From assembly GCA_021800165.1 (NCBI GenBank), contig JAJYZF010000012.1, positions 1 to 64,000 of the forward strand: DNA of 64,000 nt, written 5' to 3'. The notes beneath the pieces are model-generated. The model had not been told where the DNA came from, searched no databases, and saw only the letters and a list, made by a program, of their open reading frames with translations. The position numbers were made by a program, and so were the translations under genes. The DNA comes from Planctomycetota bacterium (lineage in GTDB: Bacteria > Planctomycetota > Phycisphaerae > WQYP01). Below, piece by piece: positions 30,587-39,801 of this stretch; the first letter of the stretch is position 1, and each line of letters begins with the position of its first letter.

Positions 30587-31873
30587 ATGGCTTATGTCGT
30601 TGGCCTGCGGTGCCGCGAATGCGGCAAAGAATATCCGCAAAAGGGCGTGCATGTGTGTGAAGTCTGCTTCGGACCGCTGGAAGTGCAGTACGATTACGCG
30701 CGGATGAAGGGCAAAGTTACACGGGAATCCATTGAACGCGGGCCACGCAGTCTGTGGCGTTATCGCGATCTCCTGCCGATTAACGCCGAGCCACGGGCCG
30801 GGCTTTATTCCGGCTATACGCCCTTGCGGCGGGCCCATCATCTGGAAAAAATTCTCAATGTCCGCGAGCTTTATATCAAGGATGACTCGGCCAATTACCC
30901 GACTTGGAGCTACAAAGAGCGCGTGGTATCCGTGGCGATCACCAAGGCTCTTGAACTGGGTTACCACACCGTGGGTTGTGCCAGCACCGGCAATCTGGCC
31001 AATAGCGTGGCGGCCCATGCCGCGGTGGCGGGAATGAAAGCTTTTGTCATGATTCCCCATGATCTGGAACAGGGTAAAGTTCTAGGCTCACTGATTTTTG
31101 GCCCGACCATGGTGCGTATTCAGGGCAACTATGACGATGTTAACCGTTTGTGTTCGGAAATTGCGGACAAATACAAATGGGCCATCGTGAATGTGAACCT
31201 GCGGCCATTTTATACGGAAGGAGCCAAAACCTTCGGCTACGAAATTGCCGAACAACTCGGTTGGAAATTTCCCCAGCATACCGTATGCCCCACGGCCGGT
31301 GGAACGATTTTGCCCAAGATTCACAAGGCTTATCAGGAATTGATCGACTTGGGTTTGGTGGAGGATAACGCCCCGAAAATTTATTCCGCTCAGGCCGCGG
31401 GCTGTAATCCGGTGGTTGAGGCCATTCGCGCCGGCCGGGATTTAATTAAGCCGCAAAAACCCAAAACCATCGCCAAGAGTATTGCCATCGGCAATCCCGC
31501 GGATGGTTTCTACGTGGTGCAGGCGGTGCGACAAAGTGGCGGCTGGGCAATGGATGCTACCGATCCGGAAATTATTGATGCAATCAAACTCCTGGCCAAA
31601 GCGGAAGGAATATGGACTGAGCCTGCCGGCGGAACCACGCTGGCGGCGGCGATAAAGCTCATTGCCAGCGGCCGAATTCCCCGCGATGAAAGTATCTGTG
31701 TGTGCATCACGGGTAACGGTCTCAAGACCACCGAAGTGGTTGCGGATCAATTGGACATGCCCACCTCTATTCCCGCCAAGCTCGACGCGTTCGACGCTTT
31801 TATTGCGGAATTGGATGGTGCCGGCGGTACCCGGGAATTGGAGCCCTTGGCGGCCGGCGGCCCAACACCTTGA
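30587..31873 (+). CDS. Threonine-synthase-like fold-type II PLP enzyme with N-terminal zinc ribbon; proposed homocysteine-forming paralogue
   Basis: LRCRECGKEYPQKGVHVCEVCFGPLEV zinc ribbon; YPTWSYKERVVSVAITKALELGYHTVGCASTGNLANSVAAHAA; C-terminal CVCITGNGLKTTEVV; downstream of SAM-I riboswitch. Confidence 0.85.
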   Translation: MAYVVGLRCRECGKEYPQKGVHVCEVCFGPLEVQYDYARMKGKVTRESIERGPRSLWRYRDLLPINAEPRAGLYSGYTPLRRAHHLEKILNVRELYIKDDSANYPTWSYKERVVSVAITKALELGYHTVGCASTGNLANSVAAHAAVAGMKAFVMIPHDLEQGKVLGSLIFGPTMVRIQGNYDDVNRLCSEIADKYKWAIVNVNLRPFYTEGAKTFGYEIAEQLGWKFPQHTVCPTAGGTILPKIHKAYQELIDLGLVEDNAPKIYSAQAAGCNPVVEAIRAGRDLIKPQKPKTIAKSIAIGNPADGFYVVQAVRQSGGWAMDATDPEIIDAIKLLAKAEGIWTEPAGGTTLAAAIKLIASGRIPRDESICVCITGNGLKTTEVVADQLDMPTSIPAKLDAFDAFIAELDGAGGTRELEPLAAGGPTP

Positions 31874-31900
31874 GAAGTTTTGTAACAGGAGATCATACGC

Positions 31901-32176
31901 ATGGCAGTTAAAATTAGAATTCCCACCCCGTTGCGTCAGATGACCAATGGCGCAGAATCAGTGGAGGTGGAGGGTGGCGATGTGAATGAGTTGCTTTTGG
32001 CTTTGTGCGCCAAGTTTGAGGGCATGGATAAACGCCTGTTCAAACAGCCCGGCGAACTCAACCGATTCGTGAACGTTTATGTCAACGAAGAGGACATCCG
32101 ATTTTTGGATAATTTACATACTAAGATCAAACCGGGTGATGATGTCAGCGTGGTTCCGGCGATTGCGGGAGGGTGA
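31901..32176 (+). CDS. ThiS/MoaD-family sulfur-carrier-like protein
   Basis: 91 aa beta-grasp-like; FVNVYVNEEDIRFLDNLHTKIKPGDDVSVVPAIAGG, terminates in GG immediately before stop. Confidence 0.92.
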   Translation: MAVKIRIPTPLRQMTNGAESVEVEGGDVNELLLALCAKFEGMDKRLFKQPGELNRFVNVYVNEEDIRFLDNLHTKIKPGDDVSVVPAIAGG

Positions 32177-32178
32177 AC

Positions 32179-32442
32179 ATGATGGATTCCCAGACCATCA
32201 AAAAGCGGGTATGGTTGACCTTCGGCTCGCGCCGCATGGTGGAAACACCGGCCCTGTGGCGTATGGCCCGCAAATTTCCGGAGGTTAGCTTTGATATCCG
32301 GCAGGCCAGCGTGACTGCGGAAATCGGGATCATGGCCGTACTTTTGGAAGGCCAGCAGTCGCAGGTGCAAGCCGCGATGGCCTTTTTACAGGACCAGGGT
32401 GTCACCGTAGAACCAATTGAAAAAAGCGTGGTGGAAGGATAA
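32179..32442 (+). CDS. Stand-alone NIL-domain protein
   Basis: KRVWLTFGSRRMVETPALWRMARKFPEVSFDIRQASVTAEIGIMAVLLEGQQSQVQAAMAFLQDQGVTVEPIE, NIL-like. Confidence 0.85.
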   Translation: MMDSQTIKKRVWLTFGSRRMVETPALWRMARKFPEVSFDIRQASVTAEIGIMAVLLEGQQSQVQAAMAFLQDQGVTVEPIEKSVVEG

Positions 32443-32449
32443 ACTCAAC

Positions 32450-33544
32450 ATGGCGTTATCCGAAATAGCTGAACAACTTGAACAGGCGGATCCGGCGCTG
32501 GCGCGATACAACCGGCAGATGCTGTGGGGGCCTATTGGCGTTGAAGGCCAGAGAAAACTTAAACAGGCTCGCGTGTTTATGGTGGGATGCGGGGCGCTGG
32601 GAACTGTACTGGCCAATACGCTGGCTCGGGCTGGGATCGGCCATTTGACCATTGCCGATCGCGATTTTATTGAAATCAATAATCTCCAACGCCAGGTGCT
32701 TTTTGATGAAACCGATATTGCCGAGCAATTGCCCAAGGCGGAAGCGGCGAAGCGAAAAATAGCCAAAATCAATTCCACCGTGCAGGTGGAAGCCGTGGTT
32801 TCCGATATTAATTTCAAAAACATCACGCAATTTGCCCAAGGGCAGGATTTGCTTTTGGACGGCACGGATAACTTTGAAACACGCTTTTTAATCAACGATG
32901 TTTCGGCCAAGCTTAACATTCCATGGATTTACGGTGCGTGCATCAGTGCCATGGGATTGGCCATGGTGGTTCGTCCCGGCGTTACGCCCTGCTTGCGCTG
33001 CATTTTTGAGAGTGCCCCGCCGCCGGGCATGAACCCCACTTGCGATACCGCCGGGGTTCTGGGCCCCACGGTGAATGTGGTGGCCAGTTGGCAGGCGATG
33101 GAAGCCATCAAAATATTGACCGGCAATATCAATGCGGTCAGTAAGGCCTTGTTCAGTTTTGATTTGTGGGACAACCGCTACCAGCAGTTGAACGTCTCCA
33201 AGGCCCGGGAAATTGCCGATTGCCCGGTGTGCAAGCACCAGAAATATGAATTCTTGACCGGAGATTTCAGCAGTTCGACAATTTCCCTCTGCGGTCGTAA
33301 CGCGGTGCAGGTGAATAATCCGGCGGTGGAAAAGGTGGATTTTGAACAAATTTCCCGGGGCCTGCGAACGGTAGGTAATCCCACGTTCAACAAGTTCATG
33401 CTCAAGTGTTCCATCCGTGAAGGACAGGGCGAACGGACACGAAATTTTGATTTGACTGTTTTCGCCGATGGACGTGCTATTATTAAAGGAACCAACGACG
33501 TTGCTGTGGCTAGAGCGGTATACGCTAAATATGTTGGAGCTTGA
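32450..33544 (+). CDS. ThiF/MoeB/HesA-family E1-like adenylyltransferase
   Basis: RYNRQMLWGPIGVEGQRKLKQARVFMVGCGALGTVLANTLARAGIGHLTIADRDFIEINNLQRQ; zinc Cys pairs CLRC and CPVC; no rhodanese domain. Confidence 0.94.
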   Translation: MALSEIAEQLEQADPALARYNRQMLWGPIGVEGQRKLKQARVFMVGCGALGTVLANTLARAGIGHLTIADRDFIEINNLQRQVLFDETDIAEQLPKAEAAKRKIAKINSTVQVEAVVSDINFKNITQFAQGQDLLLDGTDNFETRFLINDVSAKLNIPWIYGACISAMGLAMVVRPGVTPCLRCIFESAPPPGMNPTCDTAGVLGPTVNVVASWQAMEAIKILTGNINAVSKALFSFDLWDNRYQQLNVSKAREIADCPVCKHQKYEFLTGDFSSSTISLCGRNAVQVNNPAVEKVDFEQISRGLRTVGNPTFNKFMLKCSIREGQGERTRNFDLTVFADGRAIIKGTNDVAVARAVYAKYVGA

Positions 33545-33631
33545 TGGCTGTGGTTCGCTGCGGCCTGTTCCCGTAGAATAAACATCCGGGGTTGTAATGA
33601 GTCGCTTTTACTGTTTTTAAGGAGTAGTTTT

Positions 33632-34117
33632 ATGATCCAAGCCTTTATCGGCACCCTCAACCTGACCCGTTCCGCCACTCTCAAGCTGGTGGCTGATCTC
33701 ACCGATGCCCAAATGGTTTTGCAGCCGGCTCCCAAAACCAATCATCCAGCCTGGGTGCTGGGACATTTGTATCTGGTGGACTGCAGTTTCTTGACACTCA
33801 TCGGCGGCCAAGCGCCGGCTTTGGAAGCCAACTGGAAGGAGATTTATGCCGGCGGCAGCACGCCCGTGCCTGACCGCGGCAAATACAAATCCAAGGCTTG
33901 GTATCTGGAACACATGGCTCAAGTACGCCAGCAGATTTTGGAACGGTTGCCCAAATTGACCGCGGCGGATTTAGACCAACCTCATCCCGATCCCGCCCGA
34001 CGCGAACGCTTTCCCACCATCGGTCATACCATATTCATGTATGGCACGTGGCACGAAGGTTATCACGCAGGACAACTATCCACCTGGCGTCGCGTGCAGG
34101 GTTTACCGGCCGTTTAG
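33632..34117 (+). CDS. DinB-superfamily protein
   Basis: Four-helix DinB-like with HPAWVLGHL and GTWHEGYHAGQLSTWRR metal-ligand His pattern. Confidence 0.85.
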   Translation: MIQAFIGTLNLTRSATLKLVADLTDAQMVLQPAPKTNHPAWVLGHLYLVDCSFLTLIGGQAPALEANWKEIYAGGSTPVPDRGKYKSKAWYLEHMAQVRQQILERLPKLTAADLDQPHPDPARRERFPTIGHTIFMYGTWHEGYHAGQLSTWRRVQGLPAV

Positions 34118-34169
34118 CAGTAGCGTTGGCCTTGCGGCACAGCGGCATGAGCTATTCAACGAAGCCCAC

Positions 34170-34197
34170 ACCTGTCATTGCGCTGGCAATGACAGGT
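34170..34197. repeat. Perfect 12-bp hairpin (ACCTGTCATTGC-GCTG-GCAATGACAGGT) between convergent genes
   Basis: Direct reading; 4-nt loop, no adjacent T-tract. Confidence 0.8.
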
Positions 34198-34327
34198 ATG
34201 GGGCTGCACAGCTTGCCACCAACGGTTGCGGCGTGATAGGTCCCGCATCCGGCCAAAATAGGGACGGCACGCTGCCAAGAGCATTGATGGAGGCTCATCA
34301 GTGCCAAGCCGTCGGCGATGCCAGTGG

Positions 34328-35014
34328 CTATTTCGTCGCCTTGACGGCGCGCGGCTCCGTACCCGCTAAAAGCCGCCGAATATTACTGCGATGTTTTACT
34401 ACCAGGATAAGGCCCAAGAGCCAACTTGCCGTCAGCAGGGGCCAAAGTTGGGGCCAGGGAGTCATGCCAAGGAGATGCGAGAACTCAGGGGCAATCCGCC
34501 CCAAAAATGGCACCATGAACATAAACACCGCGGTAGCCGCCAATGACGCCACCGAGATGATGCGCCAAGCCAAAAACACCAGCAGAAAAACCAGCCCTGC
34601 CACGATGCCGGCGAGCGTAAAGACCGGCCAAATGCCCAGCACCGCCCCAAAACTGGTCGCCACGCCTTTGCCCCCGTGAAAACGCAGATAAATCGGAAAC
34701 AAATGCCCCCCAACCGCAGCACCGGCTGTCAACAGCGGAAGATAGATGGGAAGGTGCCACCGCTGGGTCAGTAAATCGCTGCCCAGCACCGGCAAGAGAC
34801 CTTTCAGAAAGTCTAAAGCAAAAGCGTAGAAAAAATACCTTAGTCCCAACACCCTGCCGGCATTGGTGGCACCAATATTTCCGCTGCCGTGCTTACGAAT
34901 ATCCACTCCCTGGGCCAGCCCCAGCAACAAGCCGAAAGGGATAGCCCCCAACAGGTAGGCGACAACAGGCCCCAATAGCGCCAGCCAAATGATGTGATCG
35001 GATGAAATCATCAA
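34328..35014 (-). CDS. plsY: Glycerol-3-phosphate acyltransferase PlsY
   Basis: YLLGAIPFGLLLGLAQGVDIRKHGSGNIGATNAGRVLG; RFHGGKGVATSFGAVLG. Confidence 0.95.
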   Translation of the reverse strand: MMISSDHIIWLALLGPVVAYLLGAIPFGLLLGLAQGVDIRKHGSGNIGATNAGRVLGLRYFFYAFALDFLKGLLPVLGSDLLTQRWHLPIYLPLLTAGAAVGGHLFPIYLRFHGGKGVATSFGAVLGIWPVFTLAGIVAGLVFLLVFLAWRIISVASLAATAVFMFMVPFLGRIAPEFSHLLGMTPWPQLWPLLTASWLLGLILVVKHRSNIRRLLAGTEPRAVKATK

Positions 35015-35343
35015 TTCCTCACGTCATGGCCCCGACATGCCAGCACCGCCGCCACCCCGTCCAGCATACCCTGCCATCCGACGAACCGGCGGATTATACC
35101 GACTCTAGTGCGGGTTTCACCATCATACGCGACGAACCGCCCCTGGGAGCTTATAATGCAGTGTTTTCCCGGCCGACCGCCGGCCGCTTGTGTGGATATT
35201 GTATTCAACCGCAACATGGCCATTAACCGAATATATAAAAGTTGCCACGTTAGCGGACTGCCGCGACCGTGGATTTTTTGCAGCGACGCAACGACAGGCC
35301 ACGCGGTCTGGCCGCTTGATCTGTTTGAAACGAGGTCCAACCT

Positions 35344-36693
35344 ATGAATATAACGGTTATTGGCTGCGGCTATGTCGGTTTGGTTTCCGGCACATGTCTG
35401 GCCGCACTTGGCCATCGTATTATCGCCGTCGATGTGGATCAGGCTCGCGTGGCCGCCCTGCGTCAAGGCAAAGTGCCCATCTATGAACCCGGCCTTTCGG
35501 AACTGATTCAGGCGGAAGTCAAAAACGGCCGCCTCTCCTTCACCACCGATACTGCCGCCGCTGTGGCCGCCGCCGAAACGATATTTATCGCCGTCGGCAC
35601 GCCACCCGCTCCGGAAGGAGGCTACGACATGACCATGCTTTTTGCCGCAGCCAAAGCAGTGGCCGCAGCCGCCAACGGCCCGAAAACACTCGTCATTAAA
35701 AGCACGGTACCGCCCGGCACCGGCGACCAGGTCGAAGCGCTGGTAAAATCCGCCGCCCATCCTATGGAAGTGGCGAACAATCCGGAATTCCTGCGTGAAG
35801 GCACGGCCATTCAGGACTTCATGCAACCTGACCGCATCATCTTCGGGGCCGGTTCCAATCAGGGGCTTGCGGTGCTGCGCGAAATCTATCAACCCCTGAT
35901 CGACCGGGGCTACAGCATATTTTCCATGGGTCGGCAAAGTGCGGAGCTAACCAAATTTGCCGCCAACGCCATGCTCGCGATGCGCATCAGTTTCATCAAT
36001 GAGCTTTCGCAGTTGGCCACGGCAGTCGGGGCGGACATTGAATCGGTCCGTATGGGCATTGGTTCGGACAAGCGCATCGGCCCCGCATTTCTGAAGGCTG
36101 GGGTTGGGTATGGCGGCTCTTGCTTTCCCAAAGATGTCGCCGCCCTGGTCCATCAGATGCGCCGCCTTTCGCTTCAACCGCACCTTCTGGAAGGAATCGA
36201 AAAGGCCAACCAACGACAAAAAGTGGCTTTTTCCCGGCGAATCCTGGATGTGCTCGCCGAGGTTAAACATCCGCATATTGCGGTGTGGGGCCTGGCCTTT
36301 AAGGCGGATACGGATGACGTACGCGAAGCCCCCGCCTTTGAGATAGTCCGGGCCCTGCTTGCCGGCCATGCCACCGTGAGCGTCTATGACCCCCAAGCCA
36401 TCCCCAACAGCCGTGCTGTTCTGAAAGACACTGTCCGCTGGTGCGATAATCTTGAGCAATGCACCCGTGGAGCCGATGCCGTGGCCCTGATTACCGATTG
36501 GCCGGTCTTTGTCACCGTCGATTGGCACAGCGTCAAGCAGTGGATGCGCGGTCTGCACGTATTTGACGGCCGCAACTGCCTGGCCAGCGGACGGGTGGCC
36601 GCCGCGGGGTTGCACTATTACGCCATCGGCCGGCCTGAGGTGAAGCCGGGTGCGGGACGGCAAGGCAGCGTGGGCGTAATCAGCGCCGGCTGA
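35344..36693 (+). CDS. ugd: UDP-glucose 6-dehydrogenase
   Basis: MNITVIGCGYVGLVSGTCLAALGH; GVGYGGSCFPKDVAAL. Confidence 0.95.
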   Translation: MNITVIGCGYVGLVSGTCLAALGHRIIAVDVDQARVAALRQGKVPIYEPGLSELIQAEVKNGRLSFTTDTAAAVAAAETIFIAVGTPPAPEGGYDMTMLFAAAKAVAAAANGPKTLVIKSTVPPGTGDQVEALVKSAAHPMEVANNPEFLREGTAIQDFMQPDRIIFGAGSNQGLAVLREIYQPLIDRGYSIFSMGRQSAELTKFAANAMLAMRISFINELSQLATAVGADIESVRMGIGSDKRIGPAFLKAGVGYGGSCFPKDVAALVHQMRRLSLQPHLLEGIEKANQRQKVAFSRRILDVLAEVKHPHIAVWGLAFKADTDDVREAPAFEIVRALLAGHATVSVYDPQAIPNSRAVLKDTVRWCDNLEQCTRGADAVALITDWPVFVTVDWHSVKQWMRGLHVFDGRNCLASGRVAAAGLHYYAIGRPEVKPGAGRQGSVGVISAG

Positions 36694-36723
36694 AATGGAG
36701 TATCGTCTGGTATTGCAAGGATT

Positions 36724-37701
36724 ATGGTTATGGCGAATGGCGATTTTGCGGCCTATAAAAATTTGCGGGTTTTAGTAACGGGAGGGGCGGGATTTATTGG
36801 TTCACACCTCGTCCGCGGTTTGCTGGAGGCGCAAGCCGAAGTAGCCGTCTTGGATAACTTCAGCGCCGGTTCGCGTTTGAATCTGCAGGAAATTCTGCCG
36901 GCCATCACCCTTATGGAAGGCGACATTACCAATCCATCCGACTGCCAGAATGCCGCCGCGGGCCGGGCCATCGTCTTCCATCTAGCCGCCTTGGGCAGCG
37001 TTCCGGGTTCCGTGGATGCTCCGATCAAATACAACCAGGTGAATATCACCGGTACGTTGAATATGCTTCAGGCGGCCCGGCAGGCCAACGCCCAACGTTT
37101 CGTCTATTCCGCCAGCAGTGCCGCCTACGGGGACAGCCCCACACTGCCCAAAATTGAAACGATGCTGCCGGCCCCGAAGAGTCCTTATGCCGTCGGCAAG
37201 CTTACCGGAGAATATTACGCGCGGGTCTATGCCCAGGTCTATGGCCTTTCCACCATATCCTTGCGTTACTTCAATGTGTTTGGCCCGCGTCAAAATCCCA
37301 AAAGCCAGTATGCCGCGGTGATTCCCGCGTTTATCACCGCCATCTTGCGCAATGATCCGCCCGCAATCTACGGTGACGGCGAACAAACCCGCGATTTTTG
37401 CCACGTCGCCAATGTGGTTCGCGCCAACATGCTCGCCGGCATTGCCACCCGAAATCTTGCCGGGGAAGTGACCAATATCGCCTGTGGAGAAAATATCAGC
37501 CTCAACGCCATGCTCGAAAAAATGGAAGGACTTCTGGGGAAAAAGGTGCAGCGCAATTACCTGCCCGCTCGACCGGGTGATGTGCGCGATTCCCTTGCCG
37601 ACATCACACTGGCTCACACCCTCATCGGCTACGAACCGGCGGTCTGGTTCCAGCAGGGCCTGGAACAAACCGTCCAATGGTTCGCCAGCCAAACCGCTTA
37701 G
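36724..37701 (+). CDS. NAD-dependent sugar epimerase/dehydratase (extended SDR; UDP-hexose 4-epimerase-like)
   Basis: VLVTGGAGFIGSHLVRGLLE; YSASSAAYGDSP; SPYAVGKLTGEYYARVYAQVYGL. Confidence 0.92.
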   Translation: MVMANGDFAAYKNLRVLVTGGAGFIGSHLVRGLLEAQAEVAVLDNFSAGSRLNLQEILPAITLMEGDITNPSDCQNAAAGRAIVFHLAALGSVPGSVDAPIKYNQVNITGTLNMLQAARQANAQRFVYSASSAAYGDSPTLPKIETMLPAPKSPYAVGKLTGEYYARVYAQVYGLSTISLRYFNVFGPRQNPKSQYAAVIPAFITAILRNDPPAIYGDGEQTRDFCHVANVVRANMLAGIATRNLAGEVTNIACGENISLNAMLEKMEGLLGKKVQRNYLPARPGDVRDSLADITLAHTLIGYEPAVWFQQGLEQTVQWFASQTA

Positions 37702-37827
37702 TGAACATACGGTGCCCCCGAAGGCCCAAGCACTACAGGCCAACCGCCTTGAAATGTACGCTCCCCACCGATAACATGACCCCGAGCCGGCTGGAGCGAA
37801 CTTTCATCGGTACTAAAATGGACTTTT

Positions 37828-39801
37828 ATGATCATTGTCACATTGCCTGACGGCGCAAAAAAACAATTTGCATCCTCCGTTGTTACACCGGCGGAAGTGG
37901 CGCAATCCATCGGACCAAGACTGGCCCGCGATGCGATTGGCGCCGTTCTTGACGGCACTCTTTGCGACCTTACCACGCCCATTACACGCGATTGCAGCTT
38001 AGCCATTGTCACCGCGAAAGCCTCGGACCCGCACGCCATGTATCTGCTGCGCCATTCGACTGCTCACGTCATGGCGGAAGCCATCACCCGCTTGTTTCCC
38101 GGGGTTAAGCTCGCCTACGGCCCACCGGTGGACGAAGGTTTCTACTACGATATGGAACTCGGCGAACCGATTCGTGACGATGACTTTTCCCGCATTGAGG
38201 CGGAAATGGCGAAAATTATCGCTGAAAACCGGCCCTTCACCCGGTATGAACTGCCATCGGCGCAAGCTCTGAAAAAACTTCAATCGGAAAACAACCCCTA
38301 TAAACTGGCTAACGCTCAGCGCGCCTTAAACCAGGACGCCACGGTCGCATTAAGCTTTTACGCCACCGGAATTCCGGGGAAGAATTGGGAAGATCTTTGC
38401 CGCGGCCCGCATCTGCCCTCCACCGGCCGCATCGGCGCAGCGAAGGTAACCAGCGTTGCCGGAGCCTATTGGCACGGCGACGCCACCCAGCAACAATTGC
38501 AACGGGTGTACGGGCTGGCCTTTTTCACCCCCGCGGAAATGCAGGAACATCTGACCCGCCTGGAAGAAGCTAAAAAACGTGATCACCGCACTATCGGCAA
38601 ACATCTGGGGCTGTTCACCATTTCCCCGTTGGTCGGCAGCGGTCTGATTTTGTGGATGCCCAAGGGAGGAATCATCCGCCAAGAGTTGGAATCCTTCATG
38701 CGGCAGGAACTCGATAAACGCGGTTACAGCGCCGTGTACACTCCTCACATCGGCAATATCAATCTTTACAAAACCAGCGGCCATTACCCCTACTATAAAG
38801 ATTCGCAGTTTCCCACCATCAAAATGAAAGAACGCGACAGCGGCGATGAAAGTGAATATCTGCTTAAACCGATGAATTGCCCGCATCATATTCAGATTTA
38901 TGCCGCTGAACCCCACAGCTATCGTGATTTACCCATTCGTCTGGCCGAATTTGGCACCGTCTACCGCTTTGAACAGTCCGGCGAGCTTTCCGGGCTTACC
39001 CGCGTGCGCGGTTTTACCCAGGATGATGCCCACATTTTCTGCACGCCCGAGCAAGTAGAGGCGGAACTGCGTTCCACCGTGGAAATGGTATTGCTGGCCT
39101 TCAAGACCTTGGGCTTCGAGAATTACCATTGCCGCGTATCCCTGCGCAGCCCCGGCTCGGACAAGTACGCCGGAGATCCCGCTTTGTGGCAACGGGCCGA
39201 AGATACTCTGCGCAAGGTGGTGCGCGAAGTGGGCATCACATCGCAGGAAGCTCTGGGCGAGGCCGCATTTTACGGCCCAAAGCTCGACTTTCTGGTGAAA
39301 GATGTCATTGGCCGCAACTGGCAGCTTGGCACGGTGCAGCTTGATTACGTACTACCAGAGCGTTTCAAGCTCGAATACATCGGCACTGACAACAACCGCC
39401 ATCAGCCGGTGATGATCCACCGCGCACCCTTCGGGTCGATGGAGCGTTTCACCGGCATCTTGATCGAACACTTTGCCGGGGCTTTTCCATTGTGGCTAAG
39501 CCCGGTGCAGGCCATGGTGCTTTCCATCAGCGAAAAATTTGTCGCCTACGCACGCCAGACCCATGCGCGGCTGCGTGCGGCCGGAATTCGCTGCGAACTT
39601 GACGCCGATGACGACAAAATCGGTGCCAAAATCCGCCGCGCCCGCGAACAAAAAATTCCCTATCTTTTGGTGGTCGGTGCTCGCGAAGAACAAACCAATT
39701 CAGTTGCCGTGCGCACGCGAAAAGATGAAGATTTGGGTAGCGTGCCACTGGATGAATTCATCACCCGGCTCAAGCAGCAAGTAAGCACGCGGGCGCTATA
39801 A
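37828..39801 (+). CDS. thrS: Threonyl-tRNA synthetase
   Basis: TGS domain, HSTAHVMAEA, MNCPHHIQIY, RVRGFTQDDAHIFC, APFGSMERF. Confidence 0.97.
   Translation: MIIVTLPDGAKKQFASSVVTPAEVAQSIGPRLARDAIGAVLDGTLCDLTTPITRDCSLAIVTAKASDPHAMYLLRHSTAHVMAEAITRLFPGVKLAYGPPVDEGFYYDMELGEPIRDDDFSRIEAEMAKIIAENRPFTRYELPSAQALKKLQSENNPYKLANAQRALNQDATVALSFYATGIPGKNWEDLCRGPHLPSTGRIGAAKVTSVAGAYWHGDATQQQLQRVYGLAFFTPAEMQEHLTRLEEAKKRDHRTIGKHLGLFTISPLVGSGLILWMPKGGIIRQELESFMRQELDKRGYSAVYTPHIGNINLYKTSGHYPYYKDSQFPTIKMKERDSGDESEYLLKPMNCPHHIQIYAAEPHSYRDLPIRLAEFGTVYRFEQSGELSGLTRVRGFTQDDAHIFCTPEQVEAELRSTVEMVLLAFKTLGFENYHCRVSLRSPGSDKYAGDPALWQRAEDTLRKVVREVGITSQEALGEAAFYGPKLDFLVKDVIGRNWQLGTVQLDYVLPERFKLEYIGTDNNRHQPVMIHRAPFGSMERFTGILIEHFAGAFPLWLSPVQAMVLSISEKFVAYARQTHARLRAAGIRCELDADDDKIGAKIRRAREQKIPYLLVVGAREEQTNSVAVRTRKDEDLGSVPLDEFITRLKQQVSTRAL

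Noticed and set aside
30372-30707. 111-aa ORF starting just after the riboswitch, a possible leader peptide
   Set aside because: Passes through the terminator hairpin and out of frame into the ThrC-like gene; no conserved features.
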